A DNA stretch of 64,000 nt from Paenibacillus mucilaginosus 3016 (GTDB taxonomy: Bacteria > Bacillota > Bacilli > Paenibacillales > NBRC-103111). Location of the stretch: assembly GCF_000250655.1 (NCBI RefSeq), contig NC_016935.1, positions 2,994,001 to 3,058,000 of the forward strand. The letters are read 5' to 3'. Positions 25,426-33,057 of this stretch are shown one piece after another; the stretch's first letter is position 1; each line of letters opens with the position of its first letter. A model generated the notes under the pieces. The model was not told where the DNA came from. It worked only from the letters and a program-made list of their open reading frames with translations, and ran no database searches. Both the position numbers and the translations under genes were made by a program.

Positions 25426-25534
25426 GACATGCCGTATACCCAACGTAAAACTCAGGCGGATCATCACGATACATAACTGCGCATCCGGCGGAACGGAAAA
25501 TCCCCGCGGTGCGTGAATACGGGAGGATGGAATC

Positions 25535-25912
25535 ATGGGTTTATCCATCAAGGAAGCGGCACAGCAGGTGGGCCTCATGCCCCATACCCTGCGGTTCTAC
25601 GAACAGGAAGGCCTGCTGCCGAACGTCCGCCGGGACGATCACGGCAACCGGATCTTCGAGCCCCAGGACATGGGGTGGCTCGGGCTCATCACCTGTCTGC
25701 GCGCGACGGGCATGCCCGTCTCCGAGATCAAACGGATGGTCGAGCTCACCCGCGAGGGCGACGGAACGATCCCCCAGCGAAAGTCGATGCTGGCCCTTCA
25801 CCGGACCGCGATCCAGGAGAAGATGAACGAGCTGCAGGACGCGCTCGGCAAGATCGACGCCAAGATGGAGTGGTACGATTCGCTCGAGCGCCGCGCCCTT
25901 GAACAGCAGTAA
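25535..25912 (+). CDS. MerR-family transcriptional regulator
   Basis: The 125-residue protein has the MerR winged helix (SIKEAAQQVGLMPHTLRFYEQEGLLP, residues 4-29), the second wing with R-IFEPQDM and a C-terminal coiled coil (residues ~80-120) for dimerisation. No Cys metal site is present, so it probably responds to an organic compound or is ligand-free like AdhR-type members. The ATG follows GGGAGGATGGAATC. The target is probably the divergent EamA exporter. Confidence 0.93.
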   Translation: MGLSIKEAAQQVGLMPHTLRFYEQEGLLPNVRRDDHGNRIFEPQDMGWLGLITCLRATGMPVSEIKRMVELTREGDGTIPQRKSMLALHRTAIQEKMNELQDALGKIDAKMEWYDSLERRALEQQ

Positions 25913-26022
25913 GTTTCGAGGCCGCGCAGGACAGCATGGAAAGACAGCGATAAAAAAACACAAGGCTTCCGGTCAGCGCCGCAAAAGTGAGCGTGTCCGT
26001 CAGCCGGTTCATAGAAGGCAAT

Positions 26023-26056
26023 GCCCGCCCGAATGCTGCATTCGGGCGGGCTTTTT
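26023..26056 (+). terminator. Strong terminator between convergent genes
   Basis: GCCCGCCCGAATG and CATTCGGGCGGGC are perfectly complementary over a three-base loop, followed by TTTTT on the plus strand. Confidence 0.93.
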
Positions 26057-26102
26057 GTGCGCGTTCAAGGTAGCAGGGGACTTCCCTTCCGGCAGGCCCG
26101 GT

Positions 26103-27464
26103 TTACATATGCATGGCTGCGCCGGAAGCGGCCGGGGCCGACTTGGCACTGGCGCTTCTCCAGTCGAGCGAGAGGTAGCGCCAGCCGTTCGCGATGGCCT
26201 GCAGGACAATGAGCATGCACAGCGCGGTCCAGGCGCCGACCTGGCCGAAGTCGTAGACCTGCGTGAGCAGGACCGTGCAGGGGATGAACAGCGCCCAGTT
26301 GAGCACCAGCGAGGTGCGCGACAGGAAGGTCGTATCCCCGATGCCCCGTAAGCCCCCGGCGAAGATGATGCTTCCCCCCGTGAAGAGCTGGATGAACGAG
26401 GCCAGGTGGATCAGCGAGATCGCCGTCATGTACACGGCCGCTTCGCTCGTATAGAGCTTCGCTACCGGCAGGGCGAACAGGAACAGGAAGAGCGATACGA
26501 GCACCATGAAGAGAAGACCGAGGTACACGGTCACGAGTCCGAAGCGCCTGGCCTCCAGCGGCCGGCCCTTGCCGACCTCCTGGCCGATGCCGATCGTGGA
26601 AGCGGCACCGAAGCCGTTCGACGGCATGAAGCCGAACGAGAGGATATTCAGGGCAATCTCGTTGGCCGCGATCGCCGTGGTGCCCAGGCGCGTAATACAG
26701 GCGGTGAAGACGAGCATCCCGACGCTGTTGGACATTTCGGTCACGCCGAGCTTGACGCTCTCGGAGAAGATCATTTTGACCTGCGCAAGCTCCATCTTGA
26801 TCCATGCCCTTGTGTTGTACTTCTTGTGCATGAGACGGTAGAAGACGATCAGGTTGAGCAGCAGGGTGATGACCTCCGCCGCCACCATGCCCCATGCCGC
26901 TCCCTGCAGCCCGAGATCCGGGAAGCCGAACTTGCCGTAGGCGAGCAGGTAAGTCAGGGCGACGACAAGTCCGCTGTTGATCAGCGAGATGGTCATCGGG
27001 GTCTTCGTGTCGCCGATGGCCCTCATGTAGGCGAAGAAGACACCGCTGAAGAGCGTGAAGATCATGGCGTAGATGCGGACCTGCACGTAAGGGGCGCCGA
27101 GGGTCAGGATTTCCTCGTTCGAGCCCATCACCTTCAGGATCCAGTAGGGCAGCGCGAAGCTGGCGCCGAACAGCACGACGGCCTGCAGCAGGGTGCCTAG
27201 CAGAGCGATCTGCATGCGCTGGTTGCCCTGCTTCATCGTATTCGAGCCGAAATTCTGGGCGACGAGATAGTTGATCGTGCCCTGGACGCCGGAGAACATG
27301 GCCCAGACGTTGTACATCAGAATATTGGAAATGCCGACGACGGCGATGGCCGCGGCCCCCAGCTTGCCGACGATCATCAGGACGAGCAGTCCCGTAAATG
27401 TCATGGAAGAGAACGTGGCAATCGAAGGCAGGGCCAGCCGCAGAATCGGTCTGACTAAGTCCAT
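26103..27464 (-). CDS. MATE-family multidrug efflux transporter
   Basis: The 453-residue protein has twelve predicted membrane segments in two similar halves, with typical DinF/NorM-like stretches such as NYLVAQNFGSNTMKQGNQRM and ANEIALNILSFGFMPSNGFG. MATE pumps exchange H+ or Na+ for cationic drugs. The start lies close to the coding end of upstream promoter DNA that contains a direct repeat (27534-27564). It follows a polytopic membrane-protein gene on the same strand, 147 bases away. Confidence 0.93.
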   Translation of the reverse strand: MDLVRPILRLALPSIATFSSMTFTGLLVLMIVGKLGAAAIAVVGISNILMYNVWAMFSGVQGTINYLVAQNFGSNTMKQGNQRMQIALLGTLLQAVVLFGASFALPYWILKVMGSNEEILTLGAPYVQVRIYAMIFTLFSGVFFAYMRAIGDTKTPMTISLINSGLVVALTYLLAYGKFGFPDLGLQGAAWGMVAAEVITLLLNLIVFYRLMHKKYNTRAWIKMELAQVKMIFSESVKLGVTEMSNSVGMLVFTACITRLGTTAIAANEIALNILSFGFMPSNGFGAASTIGIGQEVGKGRPLEARRFGLVTVYLGLLFMVLVSLFLFLFALPVAKLYTSEAAVYMTAISLIHLASFIQLFTGGSIIFAGGLRGIGDTTFLSRTSLVLNWALFIPCTVLLTQVYDFGQVGAWTALCMLIVLQAIANGWRYLSLDWRSASAKSAPAASGAAMHM

Positions 27465-27533
27465 GGGATCACCGTCCGATCCGCTTTACTCGATCCCGGA
27501 TAGCGTGAACATTGGGTATGCATTGGATCTTTT

Positions 27534-27564
27534 CACCTCAAGTCACCATGCTACACCTTCAAGT
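27534..27564. promoter_or_regulatory. Direct repeat upstream of the MATE gene
   Basis: CACCTCAAGT (27534-27543) and CACCTTCAAGT (27554-27564) lie 20 bases apart, 70-100 bases before the MATE start. Two-turn spacing on one DNA face suggests a regulator site. Confidence 0.4.
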
Positions 27565-27611
27565 GGACTTTAAGGCAAGGGGGTGGAATGACATTTTGTA
27601 AGCCAATGCCA

Positions 27612-29033
27612 TCAAAGCAGCAGAAGTCCCGCCGCAATGCCGATCCCCCCGAACACGATGCCGTAAGCCAGGTTCCACAGCGTGATCCGGTACGGATTGA
27701 CCTCGAGCAGCCCGGCCATGATCGTCACGGTCGTGTTGAAGGTGCCCATAAAGGAGGACGCCAGCGTCGAGGTGATCATCACGACGGCCAGACTCAGCGG
27801 GCTTACATGCTCCATCACCGGCTGCAGGAAAATGCCGAACAGGCTCATGACGACGAGCGGATGGATGCCCAGCACCGGCAGCACGAGCGATGCGGCCAGG
27901 ATGATCAGAAACAGCAGCAGCGGGGAGCCGGAGATGCTTTCGACGCTTCCGCTGAGTTCACTCAGCAGCGGCGTACGGGCGAGCACGCTGTTGAAGAGGC
28001 CGAAGGACAGGAACAGCACGAGCAGATGGCGCAGGTTGTCCGCCCCTTCCTTCCAGTGCCTGCGGCTGAGCGCCGCGAAGCGTCCGAAGCGCCTGAGGAG
28101 CAGGGCCCAGCCGGCCGCGAAGGGCACGAGCACGAAGGTCATCGCCGCGAAAAAGGTGGAGCCGAGCGCCGCCTGCAGCAGGAAGGCCGAGCCGATGAGC
28201 AGCACGAGCGCCCCGAGGAAGACGAGTGTCTTCGGGACGGAGTGGGCCTTGGGCTGCGCCGGGGGCCGGGACGGGTCCGCTTCCTGCGCGGGCGCCAGCG
28301 GCAGGCCGCGGAACTTCAGGGCCCACAGGCAGCAGGCGGCGAAGAGCACGAGCGAGACGGCCAGCAGCCACGGCAGCAGCGCGAGATAAGACACGCCGGT
28401 CAGGAGGACGGCGGTGGCGACGAGCGGCTCCACCGGGCTCCATACGGCGACCATGCCGAAGCCGCGGAGCACCGATATGCCGATGAACCGGCGGGCCGTG
28501 TCCTCTCCGGCATTCCTCAGCTGCCTGCCCAGCACGCGGTGCAGCAGGGGCAGAGCCGCGAAGAAGAGGAACAGGCTCAGGATGTAGCTGACGGCCAGGG
28601 AACGGACATACAGCTGGCCCATGCCGCCCGACGGGGCGTTCAGCCAGCGGCTGAGGTTGCGGTCGTACCCGCCGAGCCGGATGGCCCGGTTCACGAAGGG
28701 GAGCATGAACAGCAGGGCGACCAGCATGACGTTGCGCGTCATGAGGCCCGGCAGCTCGCTCAACGGCACCCCGGCCCAGGCCATACAAGCCAGCGAGGCG
28801 GCGATGAACATGGAGCCCACCACCTGGAACATGCGGCGGGCGGCCGGGAAGGAGACGAGATAGCAGAGGACGGCGAGCCAGCCTTGAAGGGCGGCGGCCC
28901 AGGCCCAGCCGGTCAGCACGTGCACGGCATAGGCGGCTACGAGGAGCGAAATGAGATAGGGCCTGGCCGGATGCATGAGCTCCATGAAGCTTCTGGGATT
29001 CAAGGGATTCAAAGGTCGGGTAAGTAACGTCAC
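27612..29033 (-). CDS. Polytopic membrane protein, possible ion-transporter-superfamily member
   Basis: The 473-residue protein has about twelve hydrophobic segments with a charged central loop (residues ~245-265). Two stretches, VLRGFGMVAVWSPVEPLVATA and LGIHPLVVMSLFGIFLQPVM, resemble the paired re-entrant loops of carboxylate/ion transporter (IT superfamily) proteins such as TRAP DctM or CitMHS. I cannot name the family with certainty. The GTG start follows AGGAGAG. It precedes the MATE gene on the same strand. Confidence 0.6.
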   Translation of the reverse strand: MTLLTRPLNPLNPRSFMELMHPARPYLISLLVAAYAVHVLTGWAWAAALQGWLAVLCYLVSFPAARRMFQVVGSMFIAASLACMAWAGVPLSELPGLMTRNVMLVALLFMLPFVNRAIRLGGYDRNLSRWLNAPSGGMGQLYVRSLAVSYILSLFLFFAALPLLHRVLGRQLRNAGEDTARRFIGISVLRGFGMVAVWSPVEPLVATAVLLTGVSYLALLPWLLAVSLVLFAACCLWALKFRGLPLAPAQEADPSRPPAQPKAHSVPKTLVFLGALVLLIGSAFLLQAALGSTFFAAMTFVLVPFAAGWALLLRRFGRFAALSRRHWKEGADNLRHLLVLFLSFGLFNSVLARTPLLSELSGSVESISGSPLLLFLIILAASLVLPVLGIHPLVVMSLFGIFLQPVMEHVSPLSLAVVMITSTLASSFMGTFNTTVTIMAGLLEVNPYRITLWNLAYGIVFGGIGIAAGLLLL

Positions 29034-29513
29034 GGCAGGCTCTCCTATTCCGGTGCTTTGGCCCGCAGAGAACGCGGGGAATGCATTTGTCGCACATCCA
29101 TGTCAGTACTGCGCAATGATGATGATCCGTCCTGATTCACGCGAACCGTTCTTTAAAAATCGATGAAGCGGTCATTCTTCCATTACACCCATGTTGAATC
29201 GCAGACGTTTTATTTTGTCGCCGTCCGTATTTCATGAGTCCCGGGGACCGCAGCCATACGCACGGCGGAGCCGGTTAACTTAACGGGTATTATAGCACTT
29301 CCCTTCGGGGGCCGCCTCTAGCGGCTGGCCCTGGGAAGAATTCAACTTCGTGTCAGAAGAGCAAGAAATGGATGTTTTTTCGGTGAATTGAGTCCGAGAG
29401 TCCCTTTTTTCGCATTTTTTGGCCTTTGCGCTTAAAACGTTTCACTGATACGATGTAGCAAACGTTTGCATTGCCGCAACAGCAAGTGATTTCATCTGAA
29501 GAAGGGGATGGCC
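29034..29513. other. Divergent intergenic region
   Basis: This 480-base region separates the membrane-protein gene from the flippase gene. I see no gene. It holds the two AACGTT-centred operator-like sites near 29433-29469 and an AT-rich stretch before them. Confidence 0.6.
29433..29469. promoter_or_regulatory. Paired LacI-type operator-like palindromes
   Basis: AAAACGTTTCA (29433-29443) and the perfect palindrome GCAAACGTTTGC (29458-29469) share the AAACGTTT core, 25-26 bases apart. LacI-family proteins, including CcpA, favour central CG in such palindromes. They lie 45-80 bases before the flippase start. Confidence 0.5.
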
Positions 29514-30980
29514 ATGTCCGAACCGGGTATGCCGCCGAGCGGCTCCCAGCGATTTTTGATTCGAAGCGTCTCGATTGTGGTCTTGGGGCTGTTCGTGAAC
29601 CAGCTCCTGCAGACGGTGGGGAGCATCGGACTCGCCCGGCTGCTGAATGATCCGGTGGCGTTCGGGGAAGTGAATCTGCTCCTGCAGATTTTTGGAATGG
29701 TCACGCTGTTTCTGAATGTGGGGTTCAACTCGGCCCTGGTGTATGCTTTCTCAACGCATAAGGAAGAAGCCCTGCACGTGAAATTCCGGCACGCGGTTGC
29801 CGGCAGCGTGTTTTTTGCCGTCTTGACGGGCCTGGTTCTGGTTCTGCTGGCGCCGGTGCTGGCAGGAGCCTACGGCATTCCGAAGCTGCAGGGGGCGCTG
29901 GTCATCAGCGCGGCGACCCTCCTCTTCCAATCGGTCGTGAACATCGGCGTAGCCTCGTTCTCCGGCTCCCGCGAGTTCCGGACCCAGGCGTTCTTCATGG
30001 TCGTCATGACGGTCTTCTCAACAGCCGGCATGGTCGTGGGCGTTCTGCTGCCGGTCGGCGGGTATCTGTGGGGCGTCGCCCTGTGGAGCTGCATCGGGTC
30101 AGCCTGTACGGCGGCCTATGTCAGCTGGCGGGCGCACCGGGTGCACCGCCCGAAGTGGCGGGGCCCGCTGTCCGCCCGGCAGCTGCGCGAAATGCTGCAG
30201 TACGGGGTGCCGATGTGGGCCGGCAATATCGCCAAGGCATTCCAGCAGCCGTTCCTTGTCATGATGATCGGCTCGATCTCCGTCATCGCCGTCGGCGAGC
30301 TGGCGAACGCATCGCGGATCACGGGCTTCGTGGGCATCATCACATGGGCGTTCATGATCGTGACGCTGCCGTTCGTCGCCGACAGCATCCGCGACCCCGA
30401 GGAAAGCCGGCGCCGGGGCACGCTGTGCATCCGCTACAACAATCTGGCGCTCTATCCGCTGACCGCGGCGATCTGCCTGTTCCCGGACGAGCTTAACTCG
30501 TTACTTTTCGGGTCGGGGTATACGACCCAGGATTCGGGCACGTACATCCGTCTGCTGGCGCTCGGGGTGTTCTTCTCCTCCGTCGGCCGGCTCGGCGGCA
30601 ACATCCTCGCGGGTGTCGGGAAGACGAAGGCGAACTTCTGGGTGATGATCGTCGCCGGCGTGCCGGTCATCGCTCTGGTGCCGCTGCTCGTCGGCGTCCA
30701 CCCCGTATGGGCCGTCTGGATCTATACCGGCAGCTGGGCGGCCTCGGCGGCAGCCATGATCGGCTTCTTCCACCGGGAAGGCTTCGCGCTGGATTGGTGG
30801 CGGGCTTACGGCCAGCCGCTGATCCCGACGCTGGCCATGTGCCTTTTCATCGGGCTCGGCCGGCTGGCGGGAGCCTGGTTCCCGGTGTTCGCCGCGCTCG
30901 GCGTGGCGGGGCTGATTCTGCTTACCCTGCGGATGGAGACGAAGGGCCTGTCCCTCGGCCGCGTGCGGATTACGCGCTGA
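29514..30980 (+). CDS. Wzx-like polysaccharide flippase (MOP superfamily)
   Basis: The 488-residue protein has about fourteen predicted membrane segments. The start region RFLIRSVSIVVLGLFVNQLLQTVGSIGLARLL and the FGEVNLLLQIFGMVTLFLNVGF stretch are typical of polysaccharide export proteins that flip lipid-linked glycans. No glycosyltransferase is adjacent, so its substrate is open; capsule or exopolysaccharide is likely. ATG at 29514 is preferred to 29508 because AAGGGG abuts the latter. Confidence 0.85.
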   Translation: MSEPGMPPSGSQRFLIRSVSIVVLGLFVNQLLQTVGSIGLARLLNDPVAFGEVNLLLQIFGMVTLFLNVGFNSALVYAFSTHKEEALHVKFRHAVAGSVFFAVLTGLVLVLLAPVLAGAYGIPKLQGALVISAATLLFQSVVNIGVASFSGSREFRTQAFFMVVMTVFSTAGMVVGVLLPVGGYLWGVALWSCIGSACTAAYVSWRAHRVHRPKWRGPLSARQLREMLQYGVPMWAGNIAKAFQQPFLVMMIGSISVIAVGELANASRITGFVGIITWAFMIVTLPFVADSIRDPEESRRRGTLCIRYNNLALYPLTAAICLFPDELNSLLFGSGYTTQDSGTYIRLLALGVFFSSVGRLGGNILAGVGKTKANFWVMIVAGVPVIALVPLLVGVHPVWAVWIYTGSWAASAAAMIGFFHREGFALDWWRAYGQPLIPTLAMCLFIGLGRLAGAWFPVFAALGVAGLILLTLRMETKGLSLGRVRITR

Positions 30981-31117
30981 GCCGGGGGAGCAGAACAGGC
31001 AGGCGAAAGCGCATATGCGGGAGGGCGTAGGAGGGTAGGGCCGGTTTCGTCCGACTTGCTTGGCGGGCCGGTTCCTCGTGGTTCACGGCGCTCGATGTGG
31101 CAGGCTGGGTGCGCCGG

Positions 31118-31308
31118 ATAGCGGAACTCAGATTCCTTATTCGGCTATTTCCCATCATTTCCCGAAGAATAGCGGAACTCAGATGTCTTATTGGGTACTA
31201 TCATGGGGAGCTAGGCCTGTCGGGGCGCCATTAACGCACCTGAGTTCCGCTAATTTACAAAAGGCCCCCCTCACGGTGGCAATAACGCATCGTAGTTCCT
31301 CTATTTCA
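31118..31308. repeat. Dispersed ~191-bp hairpin-unit element, copy C
   Basis: Forward units begin at 31118 and 31169 (51 bases apart); inverted units at 31230 and 31281 (51 apart). The spacer between the two forward units (TATTTCCCATCATTTCCC) is nearly the same in copy A, so homology extends beyond the units themselves. Confidence 0.85.
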
Positions 31309-31430
31309 CAAAAGCCACCTCTCACGGTGGCAAAGCGAATCGAAGCTCCGCTGTTTCGCGAAAGGCACCTCTCATGCTGGGAGCTCTCAGGCTGGCAGCG
31401 CACGGGGTTCCGCTATCTCACAAAAGGCAC
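31230..31430. repeat. 51-bp tandem expansion inside element C
   Basis: Inverted units at 31230, 31281, 31332 and about 31397 are each followed by a spacer of the form CAAAAGGCACCTCTCACGGT. The first three lie exactly 51 bases apart; the last is displaced by a short insert. Later units are degenerate. Confidence 0.8.
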
Positions 31431-31743
31431 CTCTCACGCCGGGGGGCAGCACAAACGGAATTCGAGAATCGCCTTCTACGGTGGGAGCAGCGCAAAACCG
31501 CTAATAACGCATCCACCTCTCATCGGACCTGAGTATTCCGACTTTGGGGGCGAACCTTTCGGCGGCGCGAATGGTCGTTCCGGCGGCACCCTTTTTCGAA
31601 ACCACCATATACATACCGGCTAGCCTGACTGATCCATCACAGTAAAAGGTGCCTCAACATTCCTTCATTGTTGTGTCTTCCGTTTCTTCCCTTTATGGGA
31701 TATCATGGAAAATAAGCTTGGCTAAAGAGGAGTGAGTGGGAAA

Positions 31744-32727
31744 ATGGAGTATGTGAAGCTCGGATCTACCGGATTGGTCGTGTCCCGGCTGTGCCTGGGA
31801 TGCATGAGCTATGGAGTGCCGGAGCGCGGGGCGCACCCGTGGTCGCTGAACGAGGAGCAGAGCCGTCCTTTTATCAAGAGGGCGCTGGAGCTTGGGATTA
31901 ATTTTTTCGATACCGCCAACATGTACTCCGACGGGACGAGCGAGGAGATCGTAGGCCGGGCGCTCAAGGATTACGCGAACCGGGACGAGGTCGTCATCGC
32001 TACGAAGGTGTTCTATCCGATGCGCAAGGGGCCGAACGGCGGCGGGCTGTCGCGCAAGGTGATCATGACGGAGATCGACCACAGCCTGAAGCGGCTCGGC
32101 ACCGACTATGTGGACCTCTACCAGATCCACCGCTGGGACAACGCGACGCCGATCGAAGAGACGATGGAAGCCCTCCACGATGTCGTGAAGGCCGGCAAAG
32201 CCCGCTATATCGGCGCCTCCTCCATGTACGCGTGGCAGTTCCTTAAGGCGCAGCACACGGCTGAACGCCACGGGTGGACGCGCTTTGTCTCCATGCAGAA
32301 TTACCTCAACCTCCTGTACCGTGAGGAAGAACGGGAGATGCTGCCGCTTTGCAAGGACGGGGGCATCGGCGTGATTCCGTGGAGCCCGATGGCGCGCGGA
32401 CGGCTGACGCGGGATTGGGAGGAGAGCAGCGAGCGCTCGATGACGGACGAGTTCGGCAAGACGCTCTATGCCGCTACGGCCGAGGCCGATCGCAGGGTCG
32501 TCGAACGGGTGGCCGAGGTGGCGGCGGAACGCGGCGTGCCCCGTGCGCAGGTGGCGCTGGCATGGGTGCTGCAGAAAGAGCCCGTGACGGCGCCGATCAT
32601 CGGAGCGACGAAGACGCACCACCTCGACGATGCGGCCGCAGCCCTGACGCTGAAGCTGACACCGGAAGAGATTGCGCGTCTCGAAGAGCCCTATGTGCCG
32701 CATCCGGTGCTGGGCGGACTGAATTAG
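31744..32727 (+). CDS. Aldo/keto reductase
   Basis: The 327-residue NADPH-dependent oxidoreductase keeps the tetrad: Asp and Tyr in FFDTANMYSDG, Lys in VVIATKVFYP and His in DLYQIHRWD. The NADP site near the C-terminus is PIIGATKTHHLDDA. It resembles YghZ/IolS-like members acting on small aldehydes or sugar-derived compounds. ATG at 31744 follows AAAGAGGAG with 11-base spacing; a GTG at 31732 abuts the site. It stands alone between repeat element C and a terminator. Confidence 0.93.
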   Translation: MEYVKLGSTGLVVSRLCLGCMSYGVPERGAHPWSLNEEQSRPFIKRALELGINFFDTANMYSDGTSEEIVGRALKDYANRDEVVIATKVFYPMRKGPNGGGLSRKVIMTEIDHSLKRLGTDYVDLYQIHRWDNATPIEETMEALHDVVKAGKARYIGASSMYAWQFLKAQHTAERHGWTRFVSMQNYLNLLYREEEREMLPLCKDGGIGVIPWSPMARGRLTRDWEESSERSMTDEFGKTLYAATAEADRRVVERVAEVAAERGVPRAQVALAWVLQKEPVTAPIIGATKTHHLDDAAAALTLKLTPEEIARLEEPYVPHPVLGGLN

Positions 32728-32733
32728 ACCTAC

Positions 32734-32764
32734 GGGGCACTCCGGAAACGGGGTGTCCCTCTTT
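32734..32764 (+). terminator. Intrinsic terminator after the aldo/keto reductase
   Basis: GGGGCACTCCG pairs with CGGGGTGTCCC (bulged) around GAAA, followed by TCTTT. Confidence 0.6.
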
Positions 32765-33057
32765 GAATTGGCGTTTTGCGGGCATCGCACACCGATCTGC
32801 AAGAAAATCCTATAGCAGTCAAGCCGCCTTACAGGTATCGTGAAAAGCAGAGGCGGCAGCCTTATGCCCTTGAACCCGGTGCCTGCATGGCACATGCCGA
32901 CCGGACCTGCTCTGATTCAAGCGGAGCGAACAAGGCCGAAACCCATAGGGCAGCTTCCATAGAAGTAACCTACATAGAAGACGCGGCAACCAACCGGCTG
33001 CCGGCCTCGCGTAAGCCAACCAACTCAACCCACTTTTGACCCTGGAGGTACAACCGA
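32765..33057. other. Intergenic region before the GH106-like gene
   Basis: About 290 bases without a supported gene. It must hold the promoter of the pectin-degradation gene pair, but I see no clear -10/-35 pair. Confidence 0.5.

Larger units (their letters stand above)
30981..31743. other. Gene-free region holding repeat element copy C
   Basis: No gene is supported. The region is dominated by repeat element C and its tandem extension; ORFs here read through the repeats. Confidence 0.7.

Noticed and set aside
27588-29027. Long plus-strand frame of 479 residues opposite the membrane-protein gene
   Set aside because: Composition is dominated by Gly, His, Gln and Glu, typical of antisense reading; the minus-strand protein is a credible membrane protein with a ribosome site.
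12013-31430. Regularly spaced repeats that could suggest a CRISPR array
   Set aside because: Units are inverted in pairs, spacers are conserved between loci, and no cas gene is present.
31060-31623. 187-residue frame across repeat element C
   Set aside because: It reads directly through inverted repeats; codons are repeat-driven.
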